The notes: a model not told the origin generated them from the sequence alone. DNA of 64,000 nt from Sphingomonas sanxanigenens DSM 19645 = NX02 (GCF_000512205.2 NZ_CP006644.1:2474520-2538519); one strand, 5' to 3'; counted from the stretch's first letter, positions 15,300 through 23,915 are shown. Made by a program: numbers and translations.

Positions 15300-15956
15300 A
15301 TGACAGACGCTAAAGACGACACAATCGCGGTGCGGATCAGCAAGGCGCTTGCCGAGCGCATCATTTCGGGCGCGCTCGAACCGGGTTCCCGGCTGGGCCA
15401 GGATCATATTGCCGAAGAATTTGGCGCGAGCCATGTGCCGGTGCGCGAGGCGTTCCGGCGTCTGGAATCGCAGGGGCTGGTGGTCAGCGCGCCACGCCGG
15501 GGCGTTCGGGTCGCCGGTTTCAGCATGGATGAAATCAAGGAAGTGGCGGAGATGCGCGCCGCCCTTGAGGTGCTCGCTTTGCGCCATGCCGCGCCGCATC
15601 TGACCAAGGCGATACTGGATCAGGCCGAGGACGCCACCAGGGCGGGCGACAAGGCCGGCGACGTGCAGGCGTGGGAAGAAGCAAACCGCGCCTTTCATCG
15701 GCTGATCCTGACGCCTTGCGCCATGCCCCGACTCCTGAAGGCGATTGACGATCTGCATACGGCCGGCGCCCGCTTTCTGTTCTCCGGCTGGCGGGCGGAA
15801 TGGGAAGCGCCGACCGACCGCGATCATCGGGCCATCCTCGATGCGTTGCGGGCGGGGCAGGTAGAAGCTGCCGCCTCGGTGCTGGCCCGCCATGTCCAAT
15901 GGGTAGGAAAGAAGCCGGGACCATCGCCATCCTTGCCGGCAACGGGGGCGCGCTGA
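15300..15956 (+). CDS. bioR: GntR-family biotin regulator BioR
   Basis: A 218-residue FadR/VanR-type GntR regulator. The winged HTH (ERIISGALEPGSRLGQDHIAEEFGASHVPVREAFRRLESQGLV, residues 19-61) precedes an all-helical FCD-type effector domain with HRLILTPCAMPRLLKAIDDLH and the final histidine-bearing DHRAILDALRAGQVEAAASVLARH. It is called BioR because BioR boxes lie directly before it and before the next gene, bioY. BioR represses biotin genes when biotin is sufficient. The start at 15300 lacks a ribosome site; a stop at 15294 prevents a longer form, so a leaderless message or GTG at 15330 are options. Confidence 0.88.
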   Translation: MTDAKDDTIAVRISKALAERIISGALEPGSRLGQDHIAEEFGASHVPVREAFRRLESQGLVVSAPRRGVRVAGFSMDEIKEVAEMRAALEVLALRHAAPHLTKAILDQAEDATRAGDKAGDVQAWEEANRAFHRLILTPCAMPRLLKAIDDLHTAGARFLFSGWRAEWEAPTDRDHRAILDALRAGQVEAAASVLARHVQWVGKKPGPSPSLPATGAR

Positions 15957-16025
15957 CGCTGCCGTGTGGGTCGGCTCTTGCCTTGTCATCAATTCCGTGG
16001 ACTAATTAGCGATAGAATCTAGAAA

Positions 16026-16035
16026 TTATAGATAA
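16026..16035. promoter_or_regulatory. BioR operator upstream of bioY
   Basis: TTATAGATAA, a second BioR-box match, lies 18 bp before the bioY start and just ahead of the AAGGAG ribosome site at 16043-16048. BioR bound here should block bioY transcription. Confidence 0.82.
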
Positions 16036-16053
16036 TATCGCAAAGGAGCGCCC

Positions 16054-16629
16054 ATGACCGTCCTATCCGCCGCACAACCAACCCTCATCGGCCGCCTCTG
16101 GCCGCAAACCGCTGGCAACAGCATGGCGCGCGCCGCTGCCCTCATCCTGATCGGCAGTGCCCTTATGGCGATCGCCGCTCATATTCAGGTGCCGTTCTGG
16201 CCGGTAAAGCTCTCCATGCAGAGTTTCGTCGCCATCGTCATCGGCATGGCCTACGGCGCTCGGCTCGGCGGGGCGACCATTCTTGCCTACATTGTCGAAG
16301 GTGCTCTCGGCCTGCCTGTTTTCCAGAGCGGGGCGGGCATTGCCTACATGGCGGGACCGACCGGCGGCTATCTGCTCGGATTCTTCCTTGCCGCTGTCGT
16401 CGCAGGCTATTTTGCCGAACGCGGCGCGCTGAACCGCTTGCCGACCGCCCTTGGCGCGATCCTGCTGGCGACCGTGGCCGTCTATGTGCCGGGCATCGCT
16501 TGGCTGGCTGTCCTGTTCGGTGCGGAAAAGAGCATCGCGTTTGGCCTGACGCCGTTTATTCTCGGTGACATTCTCAAGATCGTTCTGGCGCTGGTGCTCG
16601 TGCCGGCTATCCGGCGCGTCATGCGCTAA
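16054..16629 (+). CDS. bioY: Biotin transporter BioY
   Basis: A 191-residue substrate-binding (S) component of biotin uptake with six hydrophobic segments. Conserved BioY features are AAHIQVPFWPVKLSMQSFVAIVIGMAYGARLG near the N-terminus, EGALGLPVF, and YMAGPTGGYLLGFFLAAVVAG. No BioM/BioN ATPase or T component is adjacent, so it may act alone or with partners elsewhere. AAGGAG is well placed before ATG 16054. With bioR and two BioR boxes it forms a self-contained, biotin-responsive uptake unit carried as cargo. Confidence 0.95.
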   Translation: MTVLSAAQPTLIGRLWPQTAGNSMARAAALILIGSALMAIAAHIQVPFWPVKLSMQSFVAIVIGMAYGARLGGATILAYIVEGALGLPVFQSGAGIAYMAGPTGGYLLGFFLAAVVAGYFAERGALNRLPTALGAILLATVAVYVPGIAWLAVLFGAEKSIAFGLTPFILGDILKIVLALVLVPAIRRVMR

Positions 16630-16637
16630 GACGATCC

Positions 16638-16658
16638 GGCCCCGCGCAATGCGGGGCC
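16638..16658 (+). terminator. GC-rich hairpin between bioY and the transporter gene
   Basis: GGCCCCGC (16638-16645) pairs perfectly with GCGGGGCC (16651-16658) around a 5-nt loop, 8 bp past the bioY stop. No T-run follows and the next gene starts 7 bp later, so it may attenuate rather than end transcription. Confidence 0.45.
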
Positions 16659-16665
16659 GTCTCCT

Positions 16666-17542
16666 ATGCTGCAAGCCGTTGGCGCTCCTGCACTTCTCAT
16701 CCTGATCTGGTCGACCGGCTTCATTGCCGCGCGCGCCGTCGCGCCCCATGCAGACCCGAATCTGTTCCTGACCTTCCGCTTCCTGATCGCTGTCGTCGGC
16801 TTCACCATTCTGGTGCGCAATGTGCCGTGGCCGGAAAGGTAAGCAGTTCGTCGGGCATCTTCTTGCCGGCATGGTGATGAACGGCGTCTATCTCGGGGCG
16901 AGCTGGTGGGCGGTCGCCAACGGCCTCGCGGCTGGCGTGATGGCGCTCATCGGCGCGCTGCAACCGCTGTTCACCGCCTTGATTGTCGTCCTCATCCTGC
17001 GCGGTCCTATCAGTCGTAGGACGGTGTTGGGACTGGTGATCGGCTTTGCGGGCGTTGCGCTCGTGCTGTCGCCACGTCTGGCCGGTGTCGGCATCGAGGG
17101 GCTGCCGGCGCTTCCCATCGCGCTCGGGCTGTTCAGCATCCTTGCCCTGACGGTCGGGACGATGGTGCAAAAGTCGTCGCTGGCGACCGCCGATCTACGC
17201 GCGGCCGGCGCGGTCCAGCATCTTGGCGCTGCCATCGTGGCCGGGACGCTCGCGATCACAGTTGGCACCTTGCAATGGGACAACGCACCGGCGCTCTGGT
17301 TCGCCCTGATCTGGTCGGCGGGTGCGCTCTCCCTCGGCGGCACGGCCCTGTTCGTCTGGATGATCCGGCATGGCGACGTGACCCGGATCACGGCGCTTAT
17401 GCTGCTGGTGCCGCCCGCTGCGGCCCTGCAAGCCTATGTCTTCTTTGGTGAGACGCTGACCGCCGCGCAGCTCGCCGGCTTCGTCGTCACGCTAGCGGGT
17501 GTTTCCATGGTGCAGGGTGTGCGGTTGTCGCGAAAATCCTGA
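16666..17542 (+). pseudogene. EamA/DMT-family transporter, frameshifted
   Basis: A ten-helix drug/metabolite transporter split into two frames. The first runs from ATG 16666 (MLQAVGAPALLILIWSTGFI) to a stop at 16840. The second continues KQFVGHLLAGMVMNGVYLGA to 17542. One extra A in GGAAAGG (about 16834-16839) explains the break; without it the text reads WPEGKQFVGHLL as in relatives. Two EamA repeats are recognisable, with the C-terminal AYVFFGETLTAAQLAGFVVTLAGV box. The gene follows bioY closely and may have shared its promoter. It is either a recent pseudogene or an assembly error. Confidence 0.8.
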
Positions 17543-17586
17543 TTTTCGCATCAGGACAGGCCAGCGCTGAATTTACAGGGAAAAAC

Positions 17587-17628
17587 CTGTCGCAAATGTC
17601 TCGTGCAAAAGTCGAGGTTTTGCGACAG
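17587..17628. repeat. 10-bp inverted repeat with 22-nt spacer
   Basis: CTGTCGCAAA (17587-17596) is the exact reverse complement of TTTGCGACAG (17619-17628). A second small inverted repeat, ACAGG/CCTGT, sits just left at 17575-17590. The segment lies between the transporter and the DUF2285 gene and is lower in GC than its surroundings. It may be a recombination or regulator site; no family is assigned. Confidence 0.4.
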
Positions 17629-17732
17629 ATATTTACGACACTTCGCGGCGAGGATTCCGGGCCGCCGCGCTCCCTGTTTGGGAGTCAGAAAGCGCGCGAC
17701 ATGGCTTGCAGCAGTTTGCGTTTGATTGCCCC

Positions 17733-18374
17733 TCAACGCTTGTCAGGCTTGATTGGGTAGTGAAGCAGCATCCGATACCCGCCCCGCATCATCCTGACGC
17801 CGTGCGCGACCAGGCGGCGAGCCTTGTTCTTGCTTGGGTCGCCCTCGAAATCCTCTTTCGTTCCCTGAAATCCAAGCAGGACTTCAGCAATGGTGCGGTA
17901 ACTCTCGCCGCGCAGTCGCGCATCCAGCGCGCGCAGGGACAGGATGTGCCATTGCCGGAGCTGTTCGGGCAGAATGCCGATGGGCGGCCCCGGCGAGCGC
18001 CGCGTCAGGGATCGCCAGAGGCGACGCGCCGCATGGACGCGAAGCTCCAGAAACGAATCCATCGGCAAGGTCACGGCATAGAAGGCTGCGGCGTCAGGCA
18101 CCGCGTCCGGCAGCCAGAATTGGTGTGCGATGTCGCCGACCTGCCAGACGCCATGCCAGCCATCGGCCGCGCGGCGCAGATCGAGACCATCGAGATGGGC
18201 GAGAGCGACCAGCAGCTCGGTTTCCGCGGCCTCCTGTTCAACAGGCGACAGCATGACCGCCTGCGGCTGAAGGCGCGGAGACCAAAATGGGGGCTGGCGA
18301 TCAGGCGATGCGTCGGGGTCGCTTGGGAAATCGCAACCCCCAGCGCTGCGCGAAGCGCTCCAATTGCCTTTCAC
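17733..18374 (-). CDS. DUF2285 domain protein
   Basis: A 213-residue DUF2285 protein, a putative DNA-binding regulator typical of alphaproteobacterial ICEs. The C-terminal half is diagnostic: RDSLRALDARLRGES-like (here HILSLRALDARLRGESYRTIAEVLL), then KARRLVAHGVRMMRGGYRMLLHYP, a winged-helix-like ending. It overlaps the 3' end of the DUF6499 gene by about 70 bp in a different frame, a frequent arrangement for this pair. ATG 18374 is the first start. Role unknown. Confidence 0.82.
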   Translation of the reverse strand: MKGNWSASRSAGGCDFPSDPDASPDRQPPFWSPRLQPQAVMLSPVEQEAAETELLVALAHLDGLDLRRAADGWHGVWQVGDIAHQFWLPDAVPDAAAFYAVTLPMDSFLELRVHAARRLWRSLTRRSPGPPIGILPEQLRQWHILSLRALDARLRGESYRTIAEVLLGFQGTKEDFEGDPSKNKARRLVAHGVRMMRGGYRMLLHYPIKPDKR

Positions 18375-18516
18375 CGAGCCGTCCGGTCAGGGTGATGATC
18401 TGGAAATCATGACGATATTCGTCGTTGCGACGAAGATATTCCCAGGCGAAACCGGCGGCAGGTAGAGACTTGGTGTGCGCGTAAGCCGCCGGAGCACGCC
18501 AGTCGATGCTAAGCAT
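18301..18516 (-). CDS. DUF6499 / transcriptional-regulator-like small protein
   Basis: A 71-residue protein MLSIDWRAPAAYAHTKSLPAAGFAWEYLRRNDEYRHDF, the motif of the small DUF6499 (transcriptional regulator-like) family that precedes DUF2285. GGAGGTAGCG before ATG 18516 decides the start; the frame is open further up but without similarity. The C-terminus is RWGLRFPKRPRRIA. It is probably translated together with the overlapping DUF2285 gene. Confidence 0.8.
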   Translation of the reverse strand: MLSIDWRAPAAYAHTKSLPAAGFAWEYLRRNDEYRHDFQIITLTGRLGERQLERFAQRWGLRFPKRPRRIA

Positions 18517-18774
18517 GGCGCTACCTCCGAATTTCGGGGCCGTCCAAGAGAGACCCGAACTGGAAGCCTGCGGGATTTCGGGAAGCGGCTGTAGCTGCAC
18601 CAAACATATAACTGGGTGTCAGTAACTCGATATATTATTTGGTTATTTTTGTCTTAAACGTGCTTATCTGGATTCGCGAGCCGGGCATAGCCCGGCGAGC
18701 GGCGGCCGTGTTTCGGGTATGGCCGCGCCGCCGATCCGCTGCGCCGGATCGGCGCAAAAATCTAGGAACCTAAA

Positions 18775-18815
18775 AGCCGGAAAACCGTAGAGCCGGTTTT
18801 CCGGCTCTACGGTTT
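18775..18815 (-). terminator. Strong hairpin after DUF932, with a competing alternative hairpin
   Basis: Positions 18782-18796 pair perfectly with 18801-18815 (15 bp, TTTT loop), 5 bp past the DUF932 stop: a strong intrinsic terminator candidate. A second hairpin, GCCGGAAAACC (18775-18785) with GGTTTTCCGGC (18795-18805), uses the same bases. The two folds exclude each other. Confidence 0.65.
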
Positions 18816-18820
18816 GGCGG

Positions 18821-19667
18821 TCATCGGGTCTTGAGGCGCTGCATCCCCTCGGCAAGCGTCCAAAGGGCGCGATTAAGGGTCACGTTCTGGTCGATGCCGT
18901 TGATGGGGCGTGTCTGGCTGCGACGGATGCGGCCTTCGGCGTTGCGCCGCTGTCCGTGCAATCCGCCGCGTATCATGTTCTCCTGAATGGTGTTGTAGGT
19001 CATCCAGAGGTTTTGTCCGGCATCCTCGCGGCGGCGCGGCTGGATGATCTCATCCGGGCGGATCGGGCTTTCTTCCTTGCCATAGCGGGCGACAAGGCTG
19101 GCCTCGGCCAGAACGCGGCGCTCATCTTCACCAAGCTGGATTTCCTTCATGGTTTCGCTGGCGTCTATCAGCCGGGGGAAGTCCTCCGCGACGGTATAGA
19201 CGCCTTCGATAATGTCATGCTGGATATTGCCCTTGTGGGGAACGCGCACGTCATCGAACCGCTCTCCCGCCACAAGGCTGTTGGTGCAGACGAAACGGAG
19301 CATTCCCGCAAACATTCTGGTAGCTGCTCGTTCCGTCGTGCGAATTGACGATGATGACTTCCGCCGCCTCCTCCTTGCCGATGCCGTCATCCCGGCGCAG
19401 GCGCAGCATATGCTTGGCGTGGCCGTGGCGGCTGCCGTCGCGCGGAACCGACTGCACGGCGAAAAACGGGAACCATCCTTCCCGGCGCAGCCCCTCCACG
19501 ATGTCGATGGTGGGGACATAGACGTAACGCTCCGACCGGCTGTCATGGGCCTCGCGGGCGAAGATGGACGGGACATGCCGATAAAGCGCCTCATTGTCGA
19601 GCGCTTCGCGCCCGCTGATCTGATGGCTGTTGCGGCCGAACCGGGTAGCAAGGTGATGATAGGTCAT
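18821..19667 (-). pseudogene. DUF932 protein, frameshifted
   Basis: A DUF932 (plasmid/phage-type, function unknown) gene read in two frames. ATG 19667 gives MTYHHLATRFGRNSHQISGR to SHDGTSSYQ, then an extra A near 19315 (CAGAATGTTT for CAGATGTTT) shifts the frame. The remaining MFAGMLRFVCTNSLVAGERF to EGMQRLKTR is in the other frame and ends at 18821. The corrected length is about 281 residues, normal for the family. It is the second single-base insertion lesion in this backbone (see the EamA gene), so assembly error is possible. It lies downstream of long repeat copy 1. Confidence 0.82.
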
Positions 19668-19682
19668 GATCTTGATCCTTAT

Positions 19683-19934
19683 GGGTCTGGGTTGGAGCGC
19701 AGCGCTGCGCTGCAACCCTGGCCGTCGCCGAGACCGGGGGGTGCAAGGCGCAAGGGCGGACGGGCGGAGGGGGATCACCCGGCCTGCACGAAGCGGATCG
19801 AAGTCATGACGAAGGTGCGGAAGCACATACCCGCGCGGAAGGCTGGGGATACCGCCCGGCCGCCCTTGTGCCGCGCCAGGGGGCAGCGCCCCCAAGCAAA
19901 CCGCCCGGCCGGAGCAAAGCGGAGGCCGGGGAGA
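19683..19934 (-). repeat. Long direct repeat, copy 1 (leader of DUF932)
   Basis: About 250 bp almost identical to 28673-28920. Both copies start 16 bp before the start codon of a minus-strand gene (DUF932 here, ParB there). Contained landmarks are a near-perfect 26-nt palindrome (19691-19716, core AGCGCAGCGCTGCGCT) and a GGGGGC-agc-GCCCCC hairpin (19879-19893). It is probably a shared promoter/leader that places several backbone genes under common control. Confidence 0.8.
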
Positions 19935-20063
19935 AGATCCGATCAGGATACGCAAAACCTGAAAGCTGGAGAGATGTGTTTCCTGATCTCCCTATTTGCG
20001 GAAAATTCAGCAGTAACGAGATGAAGCGTTGCGAATCAGATAAGTTTGTGCTTATCTGTTGGT

Positions 20064-20378
20064 ATGATCGAGAACGAGATTTTCAAAGCTCTGGCCGACC
20101 CGACTCGCCGCGCGATCTTCGAGAAGCTGGCGAGCGGCAGCATGAACGCCAGCGCTCTGCGTGACGGCATGGACATCAGCCAACCGGCCATGTCCCAGCA
20201 CCTTTCCGTCCTGCGCAGTGCGCGGCTGGTCCGCGAAGAACGGCGGGGGCGCTTCGTGAACTACGAGGTCGATCCAGACGGCCTCGCGCTGATAGCCGGG
20301 TGGCTGGCGAAGTATCGGGCTTACTGGCCAGCCCGGATTGATGCGTTGAAGGCTTTACTAAAGGACATGGACCAATGA
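20064..20378 (+). CDS. ArsR-family transcriptional regulator
   Basis: A 104-residue winged-helix repressor: IFKALADPTRRAIFEKLASG (residues 6-25), then DISQPAMSQHLSVLRSARLVREERRGRFVNYEVDP. No metal-binding CxC is visible, so it belongs to the non-metal ArsR group that pairs with SRPBCC/AHSA1 proteins. Its stop overlaps the start of exactly such a gene (ATGA at 20375-20378). ATG 20064 has no clear ribosome site. Confidence 0.88.
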   Translation: MIENEIFKALADPTRRAIFEKLASGSMNASALRDGMDISQPAMSQHLSVLRSARLVREERRGRFVNYEVDPDGLALIAGWLAKYRAYWPARIDALKALLKDMDQ

Positions 20379-20606
20379 GCGAGACGGAGGCCGAAAGGCA
20401 GGAAAAAGATCTGGTGCTTGAATGCGAACTCGACGCTCCTCCGGAAAAAGTCTGGCGGGCGATCAGTATTCCCGCCTTTCGGGATAAATGGCTGCCCGGG
20501 CAGGAACTGGCGGATGCCGCGCCGATCTCCACGGCACCGGGCGAGGAAGTCAGTGAACCGCGCCGGGTTTGCCGGAGGCTCCAACTCCTGAGAAGGTGGA
20601 GCCTGT

Positions 20607-20933
20607 ATGAGCAAGACGACGAACAAGTTTGCGCCGGAAGTGCGCGAGCGGGCGGTGCGGATGGTGGCCGATCACGAGCGCGATTACCCCTCCCGCTGGG
20701 CCGCGGTGGTGTCCATCGCAGAGAAGATCGGCTGCGTTCCGCAGACGCTGCATGAATGGGTGAAGAAGGCGGAGGTCAACAGCGGTAAGCGCGCCGGTGT
20801 CCCGACCGAGGTTGCCGACAAGATGAAGGCGCTGGAGCGCGAGGTTCGTGAGCTGCGGCAAGCCAACGAGATTCTGCGCAAGGCGTCAGCATATTTTGCG
20901 CAGGCGGAGCTCGACCGCCCGTTCCGGCGATGA
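20607..20933 (+). CDS. IS3-family transposase OrfA
   Basis: A 108-residue Orf[21 protein letters not shown] opens the helix-turn-helix, [15 protein letters not shown] continues it, and the leucine zipper [24 protein letters not shown] closes the protein. It is of the IS51-like subgroup, where a programmed -1 shift usually fuses OrfA with OrfB. Its stop overlaps OrfB by 4 bp, which fits that mechanism. It supplies end recognition for the OrfAB transposase. No lesion is visible. Confidence 0.93.
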   Translation: MSKTTNKFAPEVRERAVRMVADHERDYPSRWAAVVSIAEKIGCVPQTLHEWVKKAEVNSGKRAGVPTEVADKMKALEREVRELRQANEILRKASAYFAQAELDRPFRR

Positions 20934-21835
20934 TCGCGTTCATTGACGATCACCGCGATGCCTATGGGGTCGAGCCGATCTGCCGCGTCCTGCCGATCGC
21001 CCCATCCACCTATCACGAGCGCGTCGCGAAGCGGCAGGATCCAACACGCCTTTCGACGCGGGCACGACAGGATGCGGCTCTCAAGCCCGAGATCGCACGC
21101 GTGTTCGCTGAGAACTTCGCGGTCTACGGCGTACGCAAGGTCTGGCGGCAGATGATGCGGGAAGGCTTTCCGATCGCTCGCTGTACGGTCGCTCGGCTGA
21201 TGCGTGAGATGGGCTTGGCAGGGGTGATCCGGGGCAAGCCGGTGCGCACGACCATCAGCGACAAGGCGGCGCCGTGCCCGCTCGATAGGGTCAACCGCAG
21301 GTTCTATGCGCCAGCGCCGAACATGCTGTGGGTGTCGGACTTCACTTACGTCGCGACCTGGGCAGGCTTCGTCTACGTCGCCTTCGTCATCGACACCTAC
21401 GCTAGGCGCATCGTCGGTTGGCGGGCCAGCAGGACGGCGCATGCCAGCTTCGTCCTCGATGCCCTGGAACAGGCACTTCACGATCGCCGGCCGACCCACC
21501 GGGGCGGCCTCATCCATCACAGCGATCGCGGGTCGCAATACGTGTCCATCAAGTACACCGAGCGCCTTGCCGAAGCCGGGATCGAGCCCTCGGTTGGCAG
21601 CGTTGGCGACAGCTATGACAATGCTTTGGCCGAGACGATCAACGGCCTTTACAAAGCCGAGGTAATCCACCGGCGTGGACCGTGGCGCAGCTTCGAAGCA
21701 GTCGAGTACGCCACGCTGGAATGGGTCGACTGGTTCAACCATCGCCGACTGCTGGAGCCCATCGGCAACATCCCGCCCGCCGAAGCCGAAGATCAATATT
21801 ATGCTGCCGCAGACAACATCGATATGGCAGCGTGA
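20930..21835 (+). CDS. IS3-family transposase OrfB (DDE catalytic part)
   Basis: A 301-residue integrase-fold domain. Catalytic residues are visible in [14 protein letters not shown] (first Asp), [12 protein letters not shown] (second Asp) and [15 protein letters not shown] (Glu). The N-terminal HTH_21 region is [15 protein letters not shown]. The length is normal and intact. Probably made as an OrfAB fusion by frameshifting. Confidence 0.94.
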   Translation: MIAFIDDHRDAYGVEPICRVLPIAPSTYHERVAKRQDPTRLSTRARQDAALKPEIARVFAENFAVYGVRKVWRQMMREGFPIARCTVARLMREMGLAGVIRGKPVRTTISDKAAPCPLDRVNRRFYAPAPNMLWVSDFTYVATWAGFVYVAFVIDTYARRIVGWRASRTAHASFVLDALEQALHDRRPTHRGGLIHHSDRGSQYVSIKYTERLAEAGIEPSVGSVGDSYDNALAETINGLYKAEVIHRRGPWRSFEAVEYATLEWVDWFNHRRLLEPIGNIPPAEAEDQYYAAADNIDMAA

Positions 21836-22103
21836 CTCACAACCCAACGCCTCCGGCAGACCCGGCGCGGTTCACAGCTACAGGATGCGGGACGATGAGC
21901 CGCCCTTCCTTATGAGCATCGTTACATTTCAGGTCAGGCCCGACGCCAACGGCGGCACGATACTCAGGATCGTTCACGGTCTGACTGATACGAGGCTGGC
22001 TCCGAAGATTCCGCCAGCGGCGAACAGCAATGCGTCGTTGATGATGCTGGCTGCCTGACGCTTTAGCCAGCCACCTTAAATCCTAACCTACAGGAGTTCG
22101 CCC

Positions 22104-22727
22104 ATGCGCGAAGCGATGCAACTCGTCCCTATGGTCATCGAGCAATCCAGCCGTGGAGAACGCTCTTTCGACATCTATTCCCGTCTTCTCCGCGAGAGGA
22201 TCATTTTCCTGAACGGCGAGGTCAACGACACCGTTTCCGCGCTCGTCTGCGCGCAGTTGCTGTTCCTGGAAGCCGAGCATCCCAAAAGGCCGATTCAACT
22301 CTATATCAATTCCCCCGGTGGCGTCGTCACCAGCGGCCTCGCCATGTATGACACCATGCGATACATCCGAGCACCGGTTCATACGCTCTGCATGGGAACA
22401 GCCCGCTCAATGGGGTCTTTCCTGCTTATGGCAGGCCAACCCGGCGAGCGCGCCGCATTACCGAACGCCAGCATTCTCATTCATCAACCGTCAGGCGGCT
22501 TCCAAGGACAGGCATCGGACATGCTGATCCATGCCGAAGAAATCCTGAAAACCAAGCAGCGCATGACCCGACTCTATGCCCAACATTGCAAACGCTCCTA
22601 TGAGGATTTTGAGCAAGGGATGGACCGCGACCGCTTTATGACCGCTGAGGAAGCGCTTGAATGGGGTCTGATTGATCGCATCCTGACGGAACGCGACATC
22701 GTTTCAGCACCAGAAATCACCGCATGA
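22104..22727 (+). CDS. clpP: ClpP-family serine protease (accessory copy)
   Basis: A 207-residue ClpP-like protease. The expected triad is visible: Ser102 in [13 protein letters not shown], His127 in [12 protein letters not shown] and Asp176 in [19 protein letters not shown]. The usual GQAAS before the serine is GTARS, so it is not the housekeeping form. The preceding [19 protein letters not shown] and the RIIFLNG start are conserved. AGGAG lies before ATG 22104. No ClpX or ClpA is nearby. Such extra clpP genes occur on sphingomonad mobile elements; the substrate is unknown. Confidence 0.9.
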   Translation: MREAMQLVPMVIEQSSRGERSFDIYSRLLRERIIFLNGEVNDTVSALVCAQLLFLEAEHPKRPIQLYINSPGGVVTSGLAMYDTMRYIRAPVHTLCMGTARSMGSFLLMAGQPGERAALPNASILIHQPSGGFQGQASDMLIHAEEILKTKQRMTRLYAQHCKRSYEDFEQGMDRDRFMTAEEALEWGLIDRILTERDIVSAPEITA

Positions 22728-22794
22728 CCGCGCGTTGGGGAACTCGCGCGGCAGCCGACGCGATAACCGTCACTTCCTGACCGAAGTATGGGCG

Positions 22795-23751
22795 ATGAGG
22801 AGACGGATTCACAAGAGCACCGATTCGACTCAACCAACCACATTGCTTCGCGGGCGTATTCCTATGACCGCATTGATTCAAACTCTCGCGGTTGCCGAGT
22901 ATCTCAGCTTTCACCGCGCCGCCCTGGCGCTCGGCGTCAGCCAGTCGAGCGTCAGCACTCGGATCAAGACACTAGAGAAAGACCTTGGCATCATTCTCTT
23001 CGACCGCAACACGCGCGGGGTACGCCTTACCGAAGCCGGACGCCGTTTCGTCGATCAGGTCGAAGACGCCATCGGCATCCTTGATCGCGCCATCCAGACC
23101 GCCGGGATGCAGGGGCGCGGCGAGGACGGAGAGCTTCGCATCGGCCTCCATGCGCTCACGCCCGGCTGCTGCCTCGACCGGCTGCTGGAGCGCTTCCACG
23201 CCGACCATCCGGGCGTCGGCCTGCACATCACCGAAGGCACCGCGCGCGACGCGCAACTCATGGTGCGCGAAAGCAGGCTCGATCTCGCTTTCATGGCCCG
23301 CACCCACGAAATCCCCGATCTAAATTCCCGCGTGATCTGGCGCGACCGCCTGATGGTGGCGTTGCCGGCAGGGCATGCATTGACCGCAATGCAGGATGTC
23401 GAATGGCGGCAGCTTGCGGGTGAAACCTTCCTTGTCCGCCATGGCGGCACCGGCCCGCAGGTCCACGATCTGATCGTGCTGCGCTCGGCCGGAAAATGGC
23501 CGACGCCAACAATCCGCCGCGTCGATGTCGGACGTAGCGCGCTGCTGTCGATGATCGCGGCCGGGCATGGCGTCTCGATTTTCGTCGAGGAAGGCGCTGC
23601 GGCGAACACCGCCAATGTCGCCTTTCTGCCGATCCGCGACGAGCCGGAAACCATCCCCTTTTCGGCCGTGTGGTCGCCGCGAAATCAGAGTCAGCCTCTC
23701 CGCAACCTGCTGGCTCTTGCGAGCCTGGTACTTCGCCAACCGGATGGCTGA
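22795..23751 (+). CDS. LysR-family transcriptional regulator
   Basis: A 318-residue regulator: HTH at [39 protein letters not shown], then the effector domain. I chose ATG 22795 (MRRRIHKSTDS) over 22864 because the extension is conserved in the close paralogue at 38415 ([11 protein letters not shown]). The two proteins are alike along their whole length, including the segments LRSAGKWPTP and RRVDVGRSALLSMIAAGHG. No dedicated target operon is adjacent; ClpP precedes it and DUF736 is convergent. Confidence 0.87.
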   Translation: MRRRIHKSTDSTQPTTLLRGRIPMTALIQTLAVAEYLSFHRAALALGVSQSSVSTRIKTLEKDLGIILFDRNTRGVRLTEAGRRFVDQVEDAIGILDRAIQTAGMQGRGEDGELRIGLHALTPGCCLDRLLERFHADHPGVGLHITEGTARDAQLMVRESRLDLAFMARTHEIPDLNSRVIWRDRLMVALPAGHALTAMQDVEWRQLAGETFLVRHGGTGPQVHDLIVLRSAGKWPTPTIRRVDVGRSALLSMIAAGHGVSIFVEEGAAANTANVAFLPIRDEPETIPFSAVWSPRNQSQPLRNLLALASLVLRQPDG

Positions 23752-23778
23752 GCCCCAAGCGGGCCATTCTCCTTTGTT

Positions 23779-23915
23779 CATGGCGAAGCCAGGGGGCAGC
23801 GCCCCCAAGCAATCCGCCCGGCCAGAGCAAAGCGGAGGACGGGGAGAAGATCCAATCGGGATACGCAAATCCTGAAAACCGGAAAGCCGTGTATCCTGAT
23901 CTCCTTGTTTCCTGA
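23779..23915 (-). repeat. Partial third copy of the long leader repeat
   Basis: From the CCAGGGGGCAGCGCCCCCAA hairpin onward this follows the distal part of repeat copy 1 (about 19875-19990), including GGAGAAGATCC and the CCTGATCTCC end. The gene-proximal half with the 26-nt palindrome is missing and replaced by the end of the LysR gene. This suggests that the ClpP-LysR block replaced an older minus-strand gene. Confidence 0.7.

Larger units (their letters stand above)
20554..21874 (+). mobile_element. IS3-family insertion sequence
   Basis: A complete 1321-bp element. The ends are inverted repeats starting TGAACCGCGCCGGGT and continuing TGCCGGAGGC, with one mismatch over about 26 bp (20554-20579 against the complement of 21849-21874). 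The 3-bp target duplication CAG is at 20551-20553 and 21875-21877. OrfA and OrfB overlap as in other IS3 members. It sits in an SRPBCC gene. Confidence 0.93.
20375..22058 (+). pseudogene. SRPBCC/AHSA1-domain gene split by an IS3 element
   Basis: The 5' part, 20375-20553, encodes LVLECELDAPPEKVWRAIS...FRDKWLPGQ, the start of an SRPBCC (Bet v1/AHSA1) domain. The 3' part, 21878-22058, encodes YRMRDDEPPFLMSIVTFQV...PPAANSNASLMMLAA. Deleting the IS3 element and one CAG duplication joins them in frame (EEVSYRMRDDEP), giving 119 residues. The ligand is unknown. It is translationally coupled to the ArsR gene upstream. The inserted IS truncates the protein at about residue 60. Confidence 0.88.
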
